Shown here: positions 17,552 through 26,372 of the stretch, one piece after another
Layout of the letters: every line of letters begins with the position of its first letter
Numbering within the stretch: position 1 is the stretch's first letter
Assembly (NCBI GenBank): GCA_019745575.1
Contig: JAIETA010000029.1
Span: 1-40,476 of the forward strand
DNA: 40,476 nucleotides
Reading direction: 5' to 3'
DNA from: Reyranella sp.
Lineage (GTDB): Bacteria > Pseudomonadota > Alphaproteobacteria > Reyranellales > Reyranellaceae
The notes under the pieces: generated by a model
Told to the model about the DNA's origin: nothing
Database searches by the model: none
What the model saw: only the letters and a program-made list of their open reading frames with translations
Translations under genes and position numbers: made by a program

Positions 17552-18874
17552 ATGCTGCCGCAGGAGATCATCCGCCGCAAACGCGACGGCCGCGAGCTCT
17601 CCGCCGAGGAAATCGACTTCGTCGTTCGCGGCATCCGCGACGGCGGCCTGAGCGAGGGCCAGGTGGCAGCCTTCGCCATGGCGGTGTTCTTTCGCGGCAT
17701 GACCACACCGGAGCGAGTGGCGCTCACGCTCGGCCTCGCCAGATCGGGCGCCGTGCTCGACTGGTCCGACCTCGCGCTGCCCGGGCCGGTGATCGACAAG
17801 CATTCTAGCGGCGGCGTCGGCGACAAGGTGAGCCTGATGCTGGCGCCGATCGCGGCAGCGTGCGGCGTCTTCGTGCCCATGATCTCGGGCCGAGGCCTCG
17901 GTCACACCGGTGGCACGCTCGACAAGTTGTCGGCGATCTCGGGCTATGAGACCCAACCCGACATCGCCACCTTCCGGCGGGTCGTCCGCGAGGTCGGCTG
18001 CGCCGTGATCGGCCAGACCGACGATCTGGCGCCGGCCGACCGCCGTCTCTATGGCGTCCGCGATGTCACCGGCAGCGTCGAGTCGATCCCGCTGCTCGTG
18101 AGTTCGATCCTGTCCAAGAAAATCGCCGCCGGTCTCGACGGGCTGATCATGGACGTGAAGTGCGGTTCGGGCGCCTTCTGCGACACCGAACCGATGGCAC
18201 GGGATCTTGCCCAAAGCCTGGTCGAGGTGGCCAACCAGGCCGGGCTGCCGACCATCGCGCTGATCACCGACATGGACCGGGTGCTGGGCCGCCACGTCGG
18301 CAACGCGCTTGAGGTCGCCGAGACCGTGGCCTACCTGACCGGCAAGGGCGGGCGCGAACCGCGCCTGCACGAGGTGACCATGGAACTCGCGGGTGAGATG
18401 ATTGCCTTGGGGGGGCTCGCGCCCAGCCCCGCCGCCGGCCGCGCCCGTGCCGAGGCGGCGCTGGCCGATGGACGGGCGACCGAGGTGTTTGCCCGGATGG
18501 TCGCGGCGCTGGGCGGACCGCTCGACTTTGTCGAGCATGCTGGCCGCTACCTGTCGCGGGCGGCGGTGGTCAAGCCATGCGGCGCGGAGCGATCGGGTCA
18601 TGTCGTGGGCATGGATGCCCGACAGGTGGGCATCGCCGTTGTGGCATTGGGTGGCGGCCGCGCCCATGCCGACGACGCGATCGACCCCGCGGTCGGCCTC
18701 AGCGAGGTGATCGACGTCGGTGTATCGGTCCGGGCCAGCGACCCGCTCTGCGTCGTTCATGCCGCCAGCGAAGCCGACGCGGACGTGGCCATCGCCCAGG
18801 TGCGACAGGCGATCCGCATCGGCGAGGCGCCGGTGGTGGAGCGGCCGGTGGTTCTCGAGCGGGTCGTCCGGTGA
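17552..18874 (+). CDS. deoA: Thymidine phosphorylase
   Basis: A 440-residue thymidine/pyrimidine nucleoside phosphorylase, which converts thymidine or deoxyuridine to base and deoxyribose-1-phosphate. The phosphate-binding segment [13 protein letters not shown] is at about 82-94. The family signature [16 protein letters not shown] is at 112-127 and [10 protein letters not shown] near residue 205. The length matches E. coli DeoA. It begins 4 bases after the PNP stop and overlaps the dioxygenase start as GTGA. With cdd and PNP it completes degradation of both nucleoside classes. No deoC or deoB is visible in the window. Confidence 0.96.
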   Translation: MLPQEIIRRKRDGRELSAEEIDFVVRGIRDGGLSEGQVAAFAMAVFFRGMTTPERVALTLGLARSGAVLDWSDLALPGPVIDKHSSGGVGDKVSLMLAPIAAACGVFVPMISGRGLGHTGGTLDKLSAISGYETQPDIATFRRVVREVGCAVIGQTDDLAPADRRLYGVRDVTGSVESIPLLVSSILSKKIAAGLDGLIMDVKCGSGAFCDTEPMARDLAQSLVEVANQAGLPTIALITDMDRVLGRHVGNALEVAETVAYLTGKGGREPRLHEVTMELAGEMIALGGLAPSPAAGRARAEAALADGRATEVFARMVAALGGPLDFVEHAGRYLSRAAVVKPCGAERSGHVVGMDARQVGIAVVALGGGRAHADDAIDPAVGLSEVIDVGVSVRASDPLCVVHAASEADADVAIAQVRQAIRIGEAPVVERPVVLERVVR

Positions 18875-19683
18875 GCGCTCCCGATCTTGCCGCCTACGCG
18901 CGCGACGGATTCCTCGTGCTTGAGGACTTCGTGTCGGCCGCGGATTGCGATGCCTTGCAGGTGCGCGCCAAGCAGCTGGTGGCCGGCTTCGACCCCGGCC
19001 CGTCGCGCACGGTGTTCTCGGCGCGCGACCAGAGCCATGGGCGCGACCGCTATTTCCAGGAGTCCGGCGGCGCCATCCGCTTCTTCTTCGAGGACCAGGC
19101 GGCCGACCGGCCGGTGCCGCTGGCGCTGAACAAGATCGGCCACGCACTGCACGATCTCGATCCCGTCTTCGACCGCTTCTCGCGCCAGCCGCGCCTGGCC
19201 GGCCTTGCGCAGGCGCTCGGCTTGATCCGACCGTTGCTTCTGCAGTCGATGTACCTCTTCAAGCAGCCGCACATCGGAGCGGAAGTCGGCTGGCACCAGG
19301 ACGCGACGTACCTGCATACGCGCCCGTCCACGGTGACCGGCTTCTGGATCGCGCTCGACGATGCCGACCGGGACAACGGCTGCCTGATGGCGCTGCCAGG
19401 CGGGCATTGCGGGCCGCTGCGCGAGCGGTTCCAGCGCGAGGGCGACCGGATGGTGAGCCGCACGCTGGACGCCACGCCCTGGCCCGACACGGAACCGGTG
19501 GCATTGGAAGCACGGCGTGGAACGCTGGTTGTCCTGCATGGCCTGTTGCCGCATGCCAGCGCGCCCAATCGCTCGCCCCGGCCACGGCACGCCTATGCCT
19601 TGCATCTGATCGACGGTCGTGCGGAGTATTCGGCCGACAACTGGCTGCAAAGACCCGACCTGCCACTGCGAGGTTTTGCGTGA
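18871..19683 (+). CDS. PHYHD1-like 2-oxoglutarate/Fe(II) dioxygenase (phytanoyl-CoA dioxygenase family)
   Basis: A 270-residue PhyH-family oxygenase, which would hydroxylate or demethylate an unknown substrate using Fe(II), O2 and 2-oxoglutarate. Iron ligands are His142 and Asp144 (WHQDATYLH) and His228 (LLPHASAP). Arg239 lies 11 residues further on, where the family binds the 2-oxoglutarate carboxylate. [19 protein letters not shown] at about 126-144 closely resembles human PHYHD1, as I recall it, more than phytanoyl-CoA hydroxylase. The start is GTG at 18871 inside the deoA stop, and its own stop overlaps the add start, so it is coupled on both sides to nucleoside enzymes. A nucleoside or deoxynucleoside substrate is inferred from this position only. 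Confidence 0.92.
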   Translation: MSAPDLAAYARDGFLVLEDFVSAADCDALQVRAKQLVAGFDPGPSRTVFSARDQSHGRDRYFQESGGAIRFFFEDQAADRPVPLALNKIGHALHDLDPVFDRFSRQPRLAGLAQALGLIRPLLLQSMYLFKQPHIGAEVGWHQDATYLHTRPSTVTGFWIALDDADRDNGCLMALPGGHCGPLRERFQREGDRMVSRTLDATPWPDTEPVALEARRGTLVVLHGLLPHASAPNRSPRPRHAYALHLIDGRAEYSADNWLQRPDLPLRGFA

Positions 19684-20639
19684 TTCCCAAGGCAGAACTC
19701 CATTGCCATCTCGAGGGATCGATCGCGCCATCCCTGGCGCGCGAGATTGCGACACGCAATGGCCTCACGCTGCCGCCTGGCCTGTTCGGCGCCAACGGCC
19801 ACTATGTGTTGCATGACTTCCTGAGCTTCCTCGATGCCTACGACCGGGTCTGCATGGTCCTGCGCCATGCCCGGGACTTTGGCGACGTGCTGTACGCCTA
19901 TCTCGGCAGCGCGGCGCGGGAAGGGGCGGTCTATGTCGAGATGTTCTGCTCGCCCGAGCGGCCGGCCGCGCTCGACATCCCCTATGCCGCCTGGCTCGAG
20001 GCCCTGGCCGATGGCATCGATCGCGCCCAGCGCGACTTCGGCATCGTTGGCCGCATCATCGTCGTCTGCATTCGCCATCGCGGACCCGACCGGGCGCTTG
20101 CCTTGGTACGCGACATGGTTGCCGAGCCGCATCCCTACGTCGTGGGTTTTGGCATGGGCGGCGACGAGGCGAAGTTCCTGCCGCGGGACTTCGCGCCGGC
20201 CTACCGGCTGGCGCACGACAAGGGTTACGGCTGCACCGTCCATGCCGGCGAAGTGCTCGGGCCGGAAAGCGTCTGGGCCTCGATCAGGGACCTGCCGGTG
20301 ACTCGCATCGGTCATGGCGTGCGCTCGGCCGACGATCCCGCCCTGATGGCCGAACTCGCCCGGCGCGGCACCGTCCTCGAGGTCTGCCCCGGCAGCAACA
20401 TCGCGCTGGGATTGTATCCCGACCGGGCGGCGCACCCGCTGCATCGCTTGATCGATGCCGGGGTTGCCGTCACGCTCAACTCCGACGATCCGCCGTTCTT
20501 CCACACGACGCTGGGCAACGAGTACGACGAGGCGGGTCTCGACGACGCCGCATTGCGACGGATCGCGCGAACGGCAATCGAGGCGTCTTTCGCCGGCGAC
20601 GACCTGAAACGGAAGCTGTTGAAGGAGATCCACCCATGA
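19680..20639 (+). CDS. add: Adenosine deaminase
   Basis: A 319-residue metal-dependent deaminase, which converts (deoxy)adenosine to (deoxy)inosine. It opens with PKAELHCHLEGS, giving zinc ligands His8 and His10. The third His is in CTVHAGE, whose Glu is the proton donor. RIGHGVR and NSDDPPFFHTTLGNEY hold the remaining catalytic His and Asp. The start is GTG at 19680 in the dioxygenase stop (GTGA). It feeds inosine to the PNP encoded upstream. Adenine deaminase-like relatives share the fold, but the operon context and motifs favour adenosine. Confidence 0.93.
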   Translation: MIPKAELHCHLEGSIAPSLAREIATRNGLTLPPGLFGANGHYVLHDFLSFLDAYDRVCMVLRHARDFGDVLYAYLGSAAREGAVYVEMFCSPERPAALDIPYAAWLEALADGIDRAQRDFGIVGRIIVVCIRHRGPDRALALVRDMVAEPHPYVVGFGMGGDEAKFLPRDFAPAYRLAHDKGYGCTVHAGEVLGPESVWASIRDLPVTRIGHGVRSADDPALMAELARRGTVLEVCPGSNIALGLYPDRAAHPLHRLIDAGVAVTLNSDDPPFFHTTLGNEYDEAGLDDAALRRIARTAIEASFAGDDLKRKLLKEIHP

Positions 20640-21490
20640 GCGCAAGGAAGATTCTGGCATTCGTCGCCCTGCTGGCCACGATTCCGGTCGGCACGGTGCG
20701 GGCTCAGGAAGGCCCGGCGCCCAACGACATGCTGCTGGCCACGCTGTGGACGCAGCGCTCGGTCGAGTACAAGGGGAACGCCCTCACGGTCTTCGCGCTG
20801 GCGCGCATCCGCCTGGACGAGGCGCTGGCCGACCGCAACTGGACGGCAGCGCCGGCCGAGCAGAAGGGCGACTACCAGAACCTGCCGCCCGCCGTCATTC
20901 TCGACATCGACGAGACCCTGCTCGATAACTCGTTCTTTCAGGTCTGGATGCTGAAGAACAACCAGACCTTTAGTACCAAGACATGGAACCAGTTCTGCGC
21001 CGCCCAGGTCTCAACCGCGATTCCGGGTGCGCTGGAGTTCGCCAAATACGCCGACTCAAAGGGCGTCAAGATCTTCTACATCACCAACCGCGGCGCCGAG
21101 ACCGAGAAGGACACGCGCGAGAACATGGCCAGGCTCGGCTTTCCGATGGGCGGCAATGTCGACACCTTCCTGATGCTGGGTGAGAAAGCCGACTGGAGCG
21201 GCGCCAAGGGCACGCGCCGCGCCGTGGTGACCAAGGACTATCGCGTCCTGCTCAACATCGGTGACAATTTCGGCGACTTCGACGACCGCTACCGGACGAG
21301 CGAGGCCGATCGTCTGAAAGCTTTCGACTCCGACATGGCTTACTGGGGGCGCCAGTGGCTGGTGATCGCCAACCCGACCTACGGCTCGTTTGACACCGCG
21401 CCGTTCGGTCACGACTTCAAGAAGCCGCGCGAGGAGCAGCGCAAGGCCAAGTGGGACGTCCTGCAATCCTGGTCGGGGCCGACGCCTTAG
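20636..21490 (+). CDS. Class C acid phosphatase / 5'-nucleotidase, e(P4) family (exported)
   Basis: A 284-residue HAD-superfamily acid phosphatase related to lipoprotein e(P4), which removes phosphate from nucleoside monophosphates outside the cytoplasm. A signal peptide ends at about residue 23 (TVRA-QE). There is no lipobox cysteine, so it should be soluble in the periplasm. The DDDD motifs are LDIDETLLDNS (Asp90, Asp92) and NIGDNFGDFDDR. FYITNRGAETEKDTREN contains the HAD motif II Thr. The ATG at 20636 overlaps the add stop (ATGA). As the last gene of the operon it would generate nucleosides for the BMP importer. It converges with the ABC ATPase gene, with one base between stops. Confidence 0.92.
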   Translation: MSARKILAFVALLATIPVGTVRAQEGPAPNDMLLATLWTQRSVEYKGNALTVFALARIRLDEALADRNWTAAPAEQKGDYQNLPPAVILDIDETLLDNSFFQVWMLKNNQTFSTKTWNQFCAAQVSTAIPGALEFAKYADSKGVKIFYITNRGAETEKDTRENMARLGFPMGGNVDTFLMLGEKADWSGAKGTRRAVVTKDYRVLLNIGDNFGDFDDRYRTSEADRLKAFDSDMAYWGRQWLVIANPTYGSFDTAPFGHDFKKPREEQRKAKWDVLQSWSGPTP

Positions 21491-21491
21491 G

Positions 21492-22583
21492 CTAGATCGC
21501 CGCTTCGGTCTCGGCGTCGAACAGGTGTAGTCGGCCGGGCTTCAGCGCCAGCTTGAGCTTGTCGTGGGCGCGGACGCGCAGGGTCGGCTCGACGCTCGCC
21601 ACCATCAACGCCGCGCCGACGCGCATGTCGAGCAGGATCTCCGAGCCGAGCTGCTCGACCACTTCGACGTCGGCGTCGAAACAATGCTCCGGCGCATCGG
21701 CGGCAGTCGCGATATGGATGTCCTCCGGCCGGATGCCGAGCGTGGCCTTGCGGCCGGTCTTGGCGCGCGCGCGCGTCGCCAGCTCTCCCGGCAGGCCGAT
21801 GCGCAGCCCCGGCGCCTCGGCGACCGGGCTGCCGCCGTTCTCCACCAGGGTCACGTCGGCGAAATTCATCGCCGGAGAGCCGATGAAGCCCGCGACGAAG
21901 CGATTGGCCGGGGTGTTGTAGAGTTCCAGCGGCTCGCCGACCTGCTGGACCCAGCCGTCCTTCATCACCACCACGCGGTCGCCGAGCGTCATGGCCTCGA
22001 CCTGATCGTGAGTGACGTAGACGGAGGTCACCGCCAGCCGCTCGTGCAGCTTCTTCAATTCGACGCGCATCTGTACGCGCAGCTTGGCGTCGAGATTGCT
22101 GAGCGGTTCGTCGAACAGGAACACCTTGGGGTCGCGCACGATGGCGCGGCCTAGGGCCACGCGTTGGCGCTGGCCGCCCGAAAGCTGGCGCGGCTTGCGC
22201 TGCAACAGGCCCTCGATGCCGAGGATAGAGGCGGCGTTATTGATGCGCTTTTCGATCTCGGCCTTCTCGAACTTCCGCATCTTCAGGCCGAACGCCATGT
22301 TGCCGGCGACGCTCATGTGCGGGTAGAGCGCGTAGTTCTGGAACACCATGGCGATGTCGCGGTCCATCGGCGGGATCTCGTTCACCACGGTGTCATCAAT
22401 GCGGATTTCGCCCGAGGTAATCGCTTCCAGGCCGGCGATCATGCGCAGCGTCGTGGTCTTGCCGCAGCCCGACGGTCCAACGAAGACCATGAACTCCTTG
22501 TCGCGGATCTTCAGGTCGACGTCCTTCACGACATGCGTGGTGTCGAACTTCTTGTTGAGTTTGTGGAGGCTGACCTCGGCCAT
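21492..22583 (-). CDS. Carbohydrate-type ABC transporter ATP-binding protein (UgpC/MalK-like)
   Basis: A 363-residue ATPase of the CUT1 importer family. The P-loop GPSGCGKT is at residues 36-43, with Q-loop [13 protein letters not shown], signature [16 protein letters not shown], Walker [17 protein letters not shown] and switch-His in [12 protein letters not shown]. The final 120 residues form the TOBE-type regulatory domain ([12 protein letters not shown]). It is the last gene of a four-gene minus-strand importer operon, 6 bases after the second permease. The ATPase of this family is often shared among sugar, polyol and glycerol-phosphate importers, so the substrate cannot be read from it. 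Confidence 0.95.
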   Translation of the reverse strand: MAEVSLHKLNKKFDTTHVVKDVDLKIRDKEFMVFVGPSGCGKTTTLRMIAGLEAITSGEIRIDDTVVNEIPPMDRDIAMVFQNYALYPHMSVAGNMAFGLKMRKFEKAEIEKRINNAASILGIEGLLQRKPRQLSGGQRQRVALGRAIVRDPKVFLFDEPLSNLDAKLRVQMRVELKKLHERLAVTSVYVTHDQVEAMTLGDRVVVMKDGWVQQVGEPLELYNTPANRFVAGFIGSPAMNFADVTLVENGGSPVAEAPGLRIGLPGELATRARAKTGRKATLGIRPEDIHIATAADAPEHCFDADVEVVEQLGSEILLDMRVGAALMVASVEPTLRVRAHDKLKLALKPGRLHLFDAETEAAI

Positions 22584-22589
22584 GACGCG

Positions 22590-23441
22590 CTACCCCTTGA
22601 CCGACCCGGTGAGGCCCGAGACGTAATGTTCGACGAAGAACGAATAGACGATCGCCACCGGAATGGAGCCCAGCAGGGCGCCGGCCATCAACGGGCCCCA
22701 GAAGAACACGTCGCCGCGGATCAGCTCCGAGGTGACCCCGACCGGGACGGTTTTCTGCTCCGGTGAAGACAGGAACACCAGGGCATAGATGAACTCGTTC
22801 CACGACAGCGTGAAGGCGATGATGCCGGACGACAGGATGCCGGGCACCGCCACCGGGATGATGATGTAGACCATCGCCTTCCAGCGCGAGGCGCCGTCGA
22901 TACGGGCGCACTCCTCCAGCTCCTTGGGGATGGCCTTGAAGTAGCCCATCATCAGCCAGGTGCAGAACGGGATCAGGAAGGTCGGATAGGTCAGGATCAG
23001 CGCCCACGGGCTGTCGCCGAGCCTGAAGTTGCGGATGATCTCGGCCAGCGGGATGAACAGCAGCGTCTGCGGCACCAGGTAGGTGATGAAGATCGCTGTG
23101 CCGAGGCCGCCGGCATAGGGGAAATTGAGGCGGGCCAGCGCGTAGCCGGCGAGAACGCCGCAGAACAGCGAGATCACCGTCGAGACCAGCGCGATGAACA
23201 TGGTGTTGAACATCCAGCGCGCGAACCTGGTCTCCTCGAACAGGTAGAGGATGTGCTCGAGGGTCGGGTTGTTGGTCCAGAACGGCATGTAGTTGACGGC
23301 GTTCCAGGGCCGGTAGAGTTCGCCGTCCGGCCGGAAGGTCGTCACGATCATCCAGTAGAACGGGAACAGCAGGACGAAGACGAACAGGATCAGCGGGATG
23401 TTGTAGAAAATCCACCGCCTCCAGAGGGCACCTTCGATCAT
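22590..23441 (-). CDS. Carbohydrate-type ABC transporter permease (MalG/UgpE-like)
   Basis: A 283-residue inner-membrane permease with six predicted segments. The cytoplasmic EAA loop that docks to the ATPase is EECARIDGASRWKAMVYIIIP (in part), about residues 185-205. The start at 23441 lies 18 bases after the first permease's stop. It pairs with the other permease to form the channel. Confidence 0.95.
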   Translation of the reverse strand: MIEGALWRRWIFYNIPLILFVFVLLFPFYWMIVTTFRPDGELYRPWNAVNYMPFWTNNPTLEHILYLFEETRFARWMFNTMFIALVSTVISLFCGVLAGYALARLNFPYAGGLGTAIFITYLVPQTLLFIPLAEIIRNFRLGDSPWALILTYPTFLIPFCTWLMMGYFKAIPKELEECARIDGASRWKAMVYIIIPVAVPGILSSGIIAFTLSWNEFIYALVFLSSPEQKTVPVGVTSELIRGDVFFWGPLMAGALLGSIPVAIVYSFFVEHYVSGLTGSVKG

Positions 23442-23459
23442 GTCAGCGGGCCTCCCGGC

Positions 23460-24389
23460 TCATCGGGTTTCAACCCGGCGGATGTAGAGCAACTGCACCA
23501 CCACGATGACGAACAGGAAGGGGAACATCGCGAGCGAGATCGCGGCTCCCTCGGACAGCAGCCCCGTGCCGATGCCGAGCTGATAGGCATAGGTTGCGAA
23601 GAGATGGGTGGCGTTGGCCGGTCCGCCGCCGGTCATGACGTAGACCAGCTGGAAGTCAGCGAAGGTCTGGATGACCGAGAACAGCACGACCACCAGCGTG
23701 ACCGGCATGAGCAGCGGCCAGGTGACGTGCCAGAAGCGCTGCCACGGGCGCGCGCCGTCGATGGCGGCCGCCTCGTGAAGCTCGGGACTGATGGTCTGCA
23801 GGCCGGCCAGCAGGGTGATGGCGAAGAACGGCACGCCGCGCCAGATATTGATGACGATGATCGACGTCATGGCGAGGTCGGGATCGCCCAGCCAGTTGAT
23901 CCGCGTGGTGATCAGGCCGAGCTGGAACAGCGTCCAGTTGATGACGCTGAAGGTCGGATCGAACATCCACTTCCAGGCGAAGGTCGAGAGCACCGTGGGA
24001 ATGATGAACGGCAGCAGGATGAAGGCGCGGATGATCGCCTTGCCCCTGAAGTGCCGGTTGAGCAGGATCGCCAGCCACAGGCCGAGCGCCAGCTTGAACA
24101 CCGTCGTCACGCCGGTGTACCAGAACGTGTTCCACACGGTCGTGTGAAAGATGCTGTCGTTCCAGATCTTGTAGAAATTCTTGAGGCCGACGAACTCGCC
24201 GGGATGGCCGACGCGCGCGTTGCTGAGCGACAGCAGGACTCCCTCGAAGAACGGATAGGCGATGAACAGGCCGAGCAGAACCGCGGTCGGCGTCAGCAGG
24301 GCAAGCGCCAGCCAACGCTCGTCCTCGAGCTTGCGCAGGCGCGGGGAGAGCCTTTTGCTCTCCGCCGCCGAAAGTGCTGTCACCGCCAT
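23460..24389 (-). CDS. Carbohydrate-type ABC transporter permease (MalF/UgpA-like)
   Basis: A 309-residue inner-membrane permease of the CUT1 family. After a charged N-terminus (residues 1-28) the first membrane segment begins at LALALLTPTAVLLGLFIAYP (about 29-48). The EAA loop is ELHEAAAIDGARPWQRFWHV, about 210-229. It starts 32 bases after the binding-protein stop. Length and segment number fit the family. Confidence 0.95.
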   Translation of the reverse strand: MAVTALSAAESKRLSPRLRKLEDERWLALALLTPTAVLLGLFIAYPFFEGVLLSLSNARVGHPGEFVGLKNFYKIWNDSIFHTTVWNTFWYTGVTTVFKLALGLWLAILLNRHFRGKAIIRAFILLPFIIPTVLSTFAWKWMFDPTFSVINWTLFQLGLITTRINWLGDPDLAMTSIIVINIWRGVPFFAITLLAGLQTISPELHEAAAIDGARPWQRFWHVTWPLLMPVTLVVVLFSVIQTFADFQLVYVMTGGGPANATHLFATYAYQLGIGTGLLSEGAAISLAMFPFLFVIVVVQLLYIRRVETR

Positions 24390-24421
24390 GGACGGGGTAC
24401 CCTAAACGCGGTCGTTTTAGC

Positions 24422-25741
24422 TCAGACGTAGACCTTCCTGAGTTCGGCATCGGCCCACTTGACCGCGTCCTCTGCCGGCATGCCCTGCACCGCCTTGGCG
24501 TACATGTCGGTGATGATGTACTTCGACAAGGCCTCCTGCGCCTTGGCGTTGGGCGGGCCGGCGTTGCCGATGGCCTGGCCGAGACGAGCCGCGACCTTGT
24601 AGGGCGTCATCACCGGATCGACGTCCCACAGCTTGTCGGTCTCCCACTTCACCGTGCACGGCGTGGCGAAGCCCTTCTGCGACTCGAAGAACCTCCGGTA
24701 GTTGGCCTCGGTGTGGAGCCACTTCAGGAACTCCTTCGCGGCATCCTGGTTCTTCGAATACTTCATCAGCATGTTCGACTGCAGAAGGTGGAAGCCGAAC
24801 TGCCCCGCCGGCCCCTTGGGCAGGGGCGCGTGCAGGATGTCCTTGTTCAGCGGCTCGCCTTTCTCGGTCTTGTACTGCTCGGGCCGGCGCAGGGTTTCGA
24901 TGTAGATCGAGGCGCCGTTCAGGGTCGCCGAGATGGTCTGCGACAGGAACGCACGGTTGTTGTTGGTGTCGTCCCAGGCCAGACCGCCCTCGTCGTGGGC
25001 ATCCTTCCAGAAGCCCTGCATGAACTTAACCGAGTCGACGGTCTCCTTGCTGTTGAGCACCACCTTGCCGCTGGCGTCGATCTCCTTGCCGCCCCACGAC
25101 CACAGGTACGGATAGCTGAAACCCGGCGCGTCGCCGAAGGTGTGGCCCAGCGTCTGGCCGATCGGACGGCCCTTGGCCTTCAGCTTCTTGCCCGCTTCGC
25201 GATAGGCTTCCCAGGTGTCGGGGAACTTGGTGACGCCGATCTCGTCGAACCACGACTTGCGGTAGGCGATCATGCCGCCGATCACCGCCCACGGCATGCC
25301 CATGAAGACCTTGCCGTCGCTGCAGATCGCGCGGGCATATGGGAACAGGCCGCCTTCCCTCTTGCCGACTTCCTCGGCGATCGCACTGACGTCGACGACG
25401 CTGTTGGCGTAGAGATGGGTAAAGCTGTTGAACGACATGATGAGATCGGGACCGGCGCCGGACTGGATGCCGGCGGTGATCCGCGGCTGCAGGTCGTTGC
25501 CGTTCACCGTCTCGAGATTCATCTTCACGCCCAGCGCCTTCTCGGCTTCCGGCATCATCTCGCGACGGAACAGCTGGTCGGTCGCCGGCACGAAGTCCAC
25601 CCACTTCAACCAGTGGACGGTGCGCTGCTGGGCATAGGCCGGTGTGCGGCCGGTGGCGAGAATGCCCGCCATGCCGCCCATCGACGCGGCGGCGGCGCCG
25701 CCGGCGAGCTTGAGTACGCTACGACGCTTCGTCTTGGCCAT
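24422..25741 (-). CDS. ABC transporter extracellular solute-binding protein (family 1), Tat signal
   Basis: A 439-residue periplasmic binding protein for the CUT1-type importer. The N-terminus has a twin-arginine signal (KRRSVLKLAGG, Arg6-Arg7) followed by a hydrophobic stretch and cleavage near AYAQQ, so it is probably exported folded through Tat. GAGPDLIMSFNSFTH and the W-rich WSWGGKEID segment resemble family 1 binding proteins. GGGAGGA just upstream of the ATG gives a strong ribosome site. It is the first and probably most highly expressed gene of the operon. The ligand is unknown; sugars, polyols, glycerol-phosphates and oligosaccharides are all possible. Confidence 0.94.
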   Translation of the reverse strand: MAKTKRRSVLKLAGGAAAASMGGMAGILATGRTPAYAQQRTVHWLKWVDFVPATDQLFRREMMPEAEKALGVKMNLETVNGNDLQPRITAGIQSGAGPDLIMSFNSFTHLYANSVVDVSAIAEEVGKREGGLFPYARAICSDGKVFMGMPWAVIGGMIAYRKSWFDEIGVTKFPDTWEAYREAGKKLKAKGRPIGQTLGHTFGDAPGFSYPYLWSWGGKEIDASGKVVLNSKETVDSVKFMQGFWKDAHDEGGLAWDDTNNNRAFLSQTISATLNGASIYIETLRRPEQYKTEKGEPLNKDILHAPLPKGPAGQFGFHLLQSNMLMKYSKNQDAAKEFLKWLHTEANYRRFFESQKGFATPCTVKWETDKLWDVDPVMTPYKVAARLGQAIGNAGPPNAKAQEALSKYIITDMYAKAVQGMPAEDAVKWADAELRKVYV

Positions 25742-25850
25742 GTTGTCCTCCCAAGGACTGCCGCCACGTTGGACGGCTTCGTTGTTTGGCCATCGTAGGC
25801 ATCGGGAGGGCTACGACGCAAGCCGAATAGCGAAAAGCCGATCGTTGCAC

Positions 25851-25867
25851 GTCCGTCGGGCGGACGG
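25851..25867. terminator. Hairpin directly after dps (weak terminator candidate)
   Basis: GTCCG (25851-25855) pairs with CGGAC (25861-25865), and the offset CCGTC/GACGG can pair instead. On the minus strand it begins one base after the dps stop. No adjacent U tract is present (a TTTT occurs only about 20 bases later), so termination strength is uncertain. Confidence 0.35.
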
Positions 25868-26359
25868 CTATTCCAGCAGCGATCGCAGCATCCAGGCCGT
25901 CTGCTCGTGGACCGTGAGCCGCTGTGTCAGGAGGTCGGCCGTCGGCTCGTCGTTGGCCTTGTCGGCGAGCGGAAAGACGCCGCGCGCCGTCCGCGCCACG
26001 GCTTCATGTCCGGTGACCAGGATGCGGACCATTTCCATCGCCTTGGGCGGTGTGGCCGGCACGTCCTCGAGCGAACTCAGCTTGCCGAACTGGGCGTAGG
26101 AGCCGGGCGCTGCATGGCCCAGCGAGCGGATGCGCTCGGCGATCGGGTCCACTGCGGTCCACAGTTCGGTGTACTGCGTCATGAACATCGCGTGCAGCGA
26201 GGTGAACATCGGGCCGGTGACGTTCCAGTGGAAATTGTGCGTGGTCAGGTACAGCGTGTAGGTGTCCGCCAGCAGATGGCTGAGGCCCTGCGCGATCTTG
26301 CGCCGGTCTGCTTCCGAGATGCCGATTGAAATCGTGGGCGCTTGAGCGATCTTTGCCAT
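25868..26359 (-). CDS. dps: Dps-family DNA-binding ferritin
   Basis: A 163-residue Dps, a 12-subunit ferritin-like shell that oxidises and stores iron with peroxide and protects DNA in stationary phase. [20 protein letters not shown] at about residues 41-60 and [11 protein letters not shown] at 71-81 are the ferroxidase segments. By alignment to E. coli Dps, His44, His56, Asp71 and Glu75 are present, but the acidic residue at the E. coli Asp67 position is Met60. There is no long basic N-terminal tail, so DNA binding may be weak. AGGAG precedes the ATG. It starts 13 bases after the cyclase stop, so the two are probably co-transcribed. Confidence 0.94.
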   Translation of the reverse strand: MAKIAQAPTISIGISEADRRKIAQGLSHLLADTYTLYLTTHNFHWNVTGPMFTSLHAMFMTQYTELWTAVDPIAERIRSLGHAAPGSYAQFGKLSSLEDVPATPPKAMEMVRILVTGHEAVARTARGVFPLADKANDEPTADLLTQRLTVHEQTAWMLRSLLE

Positions 26360-26372
26360 GTTTGACTCCTGA

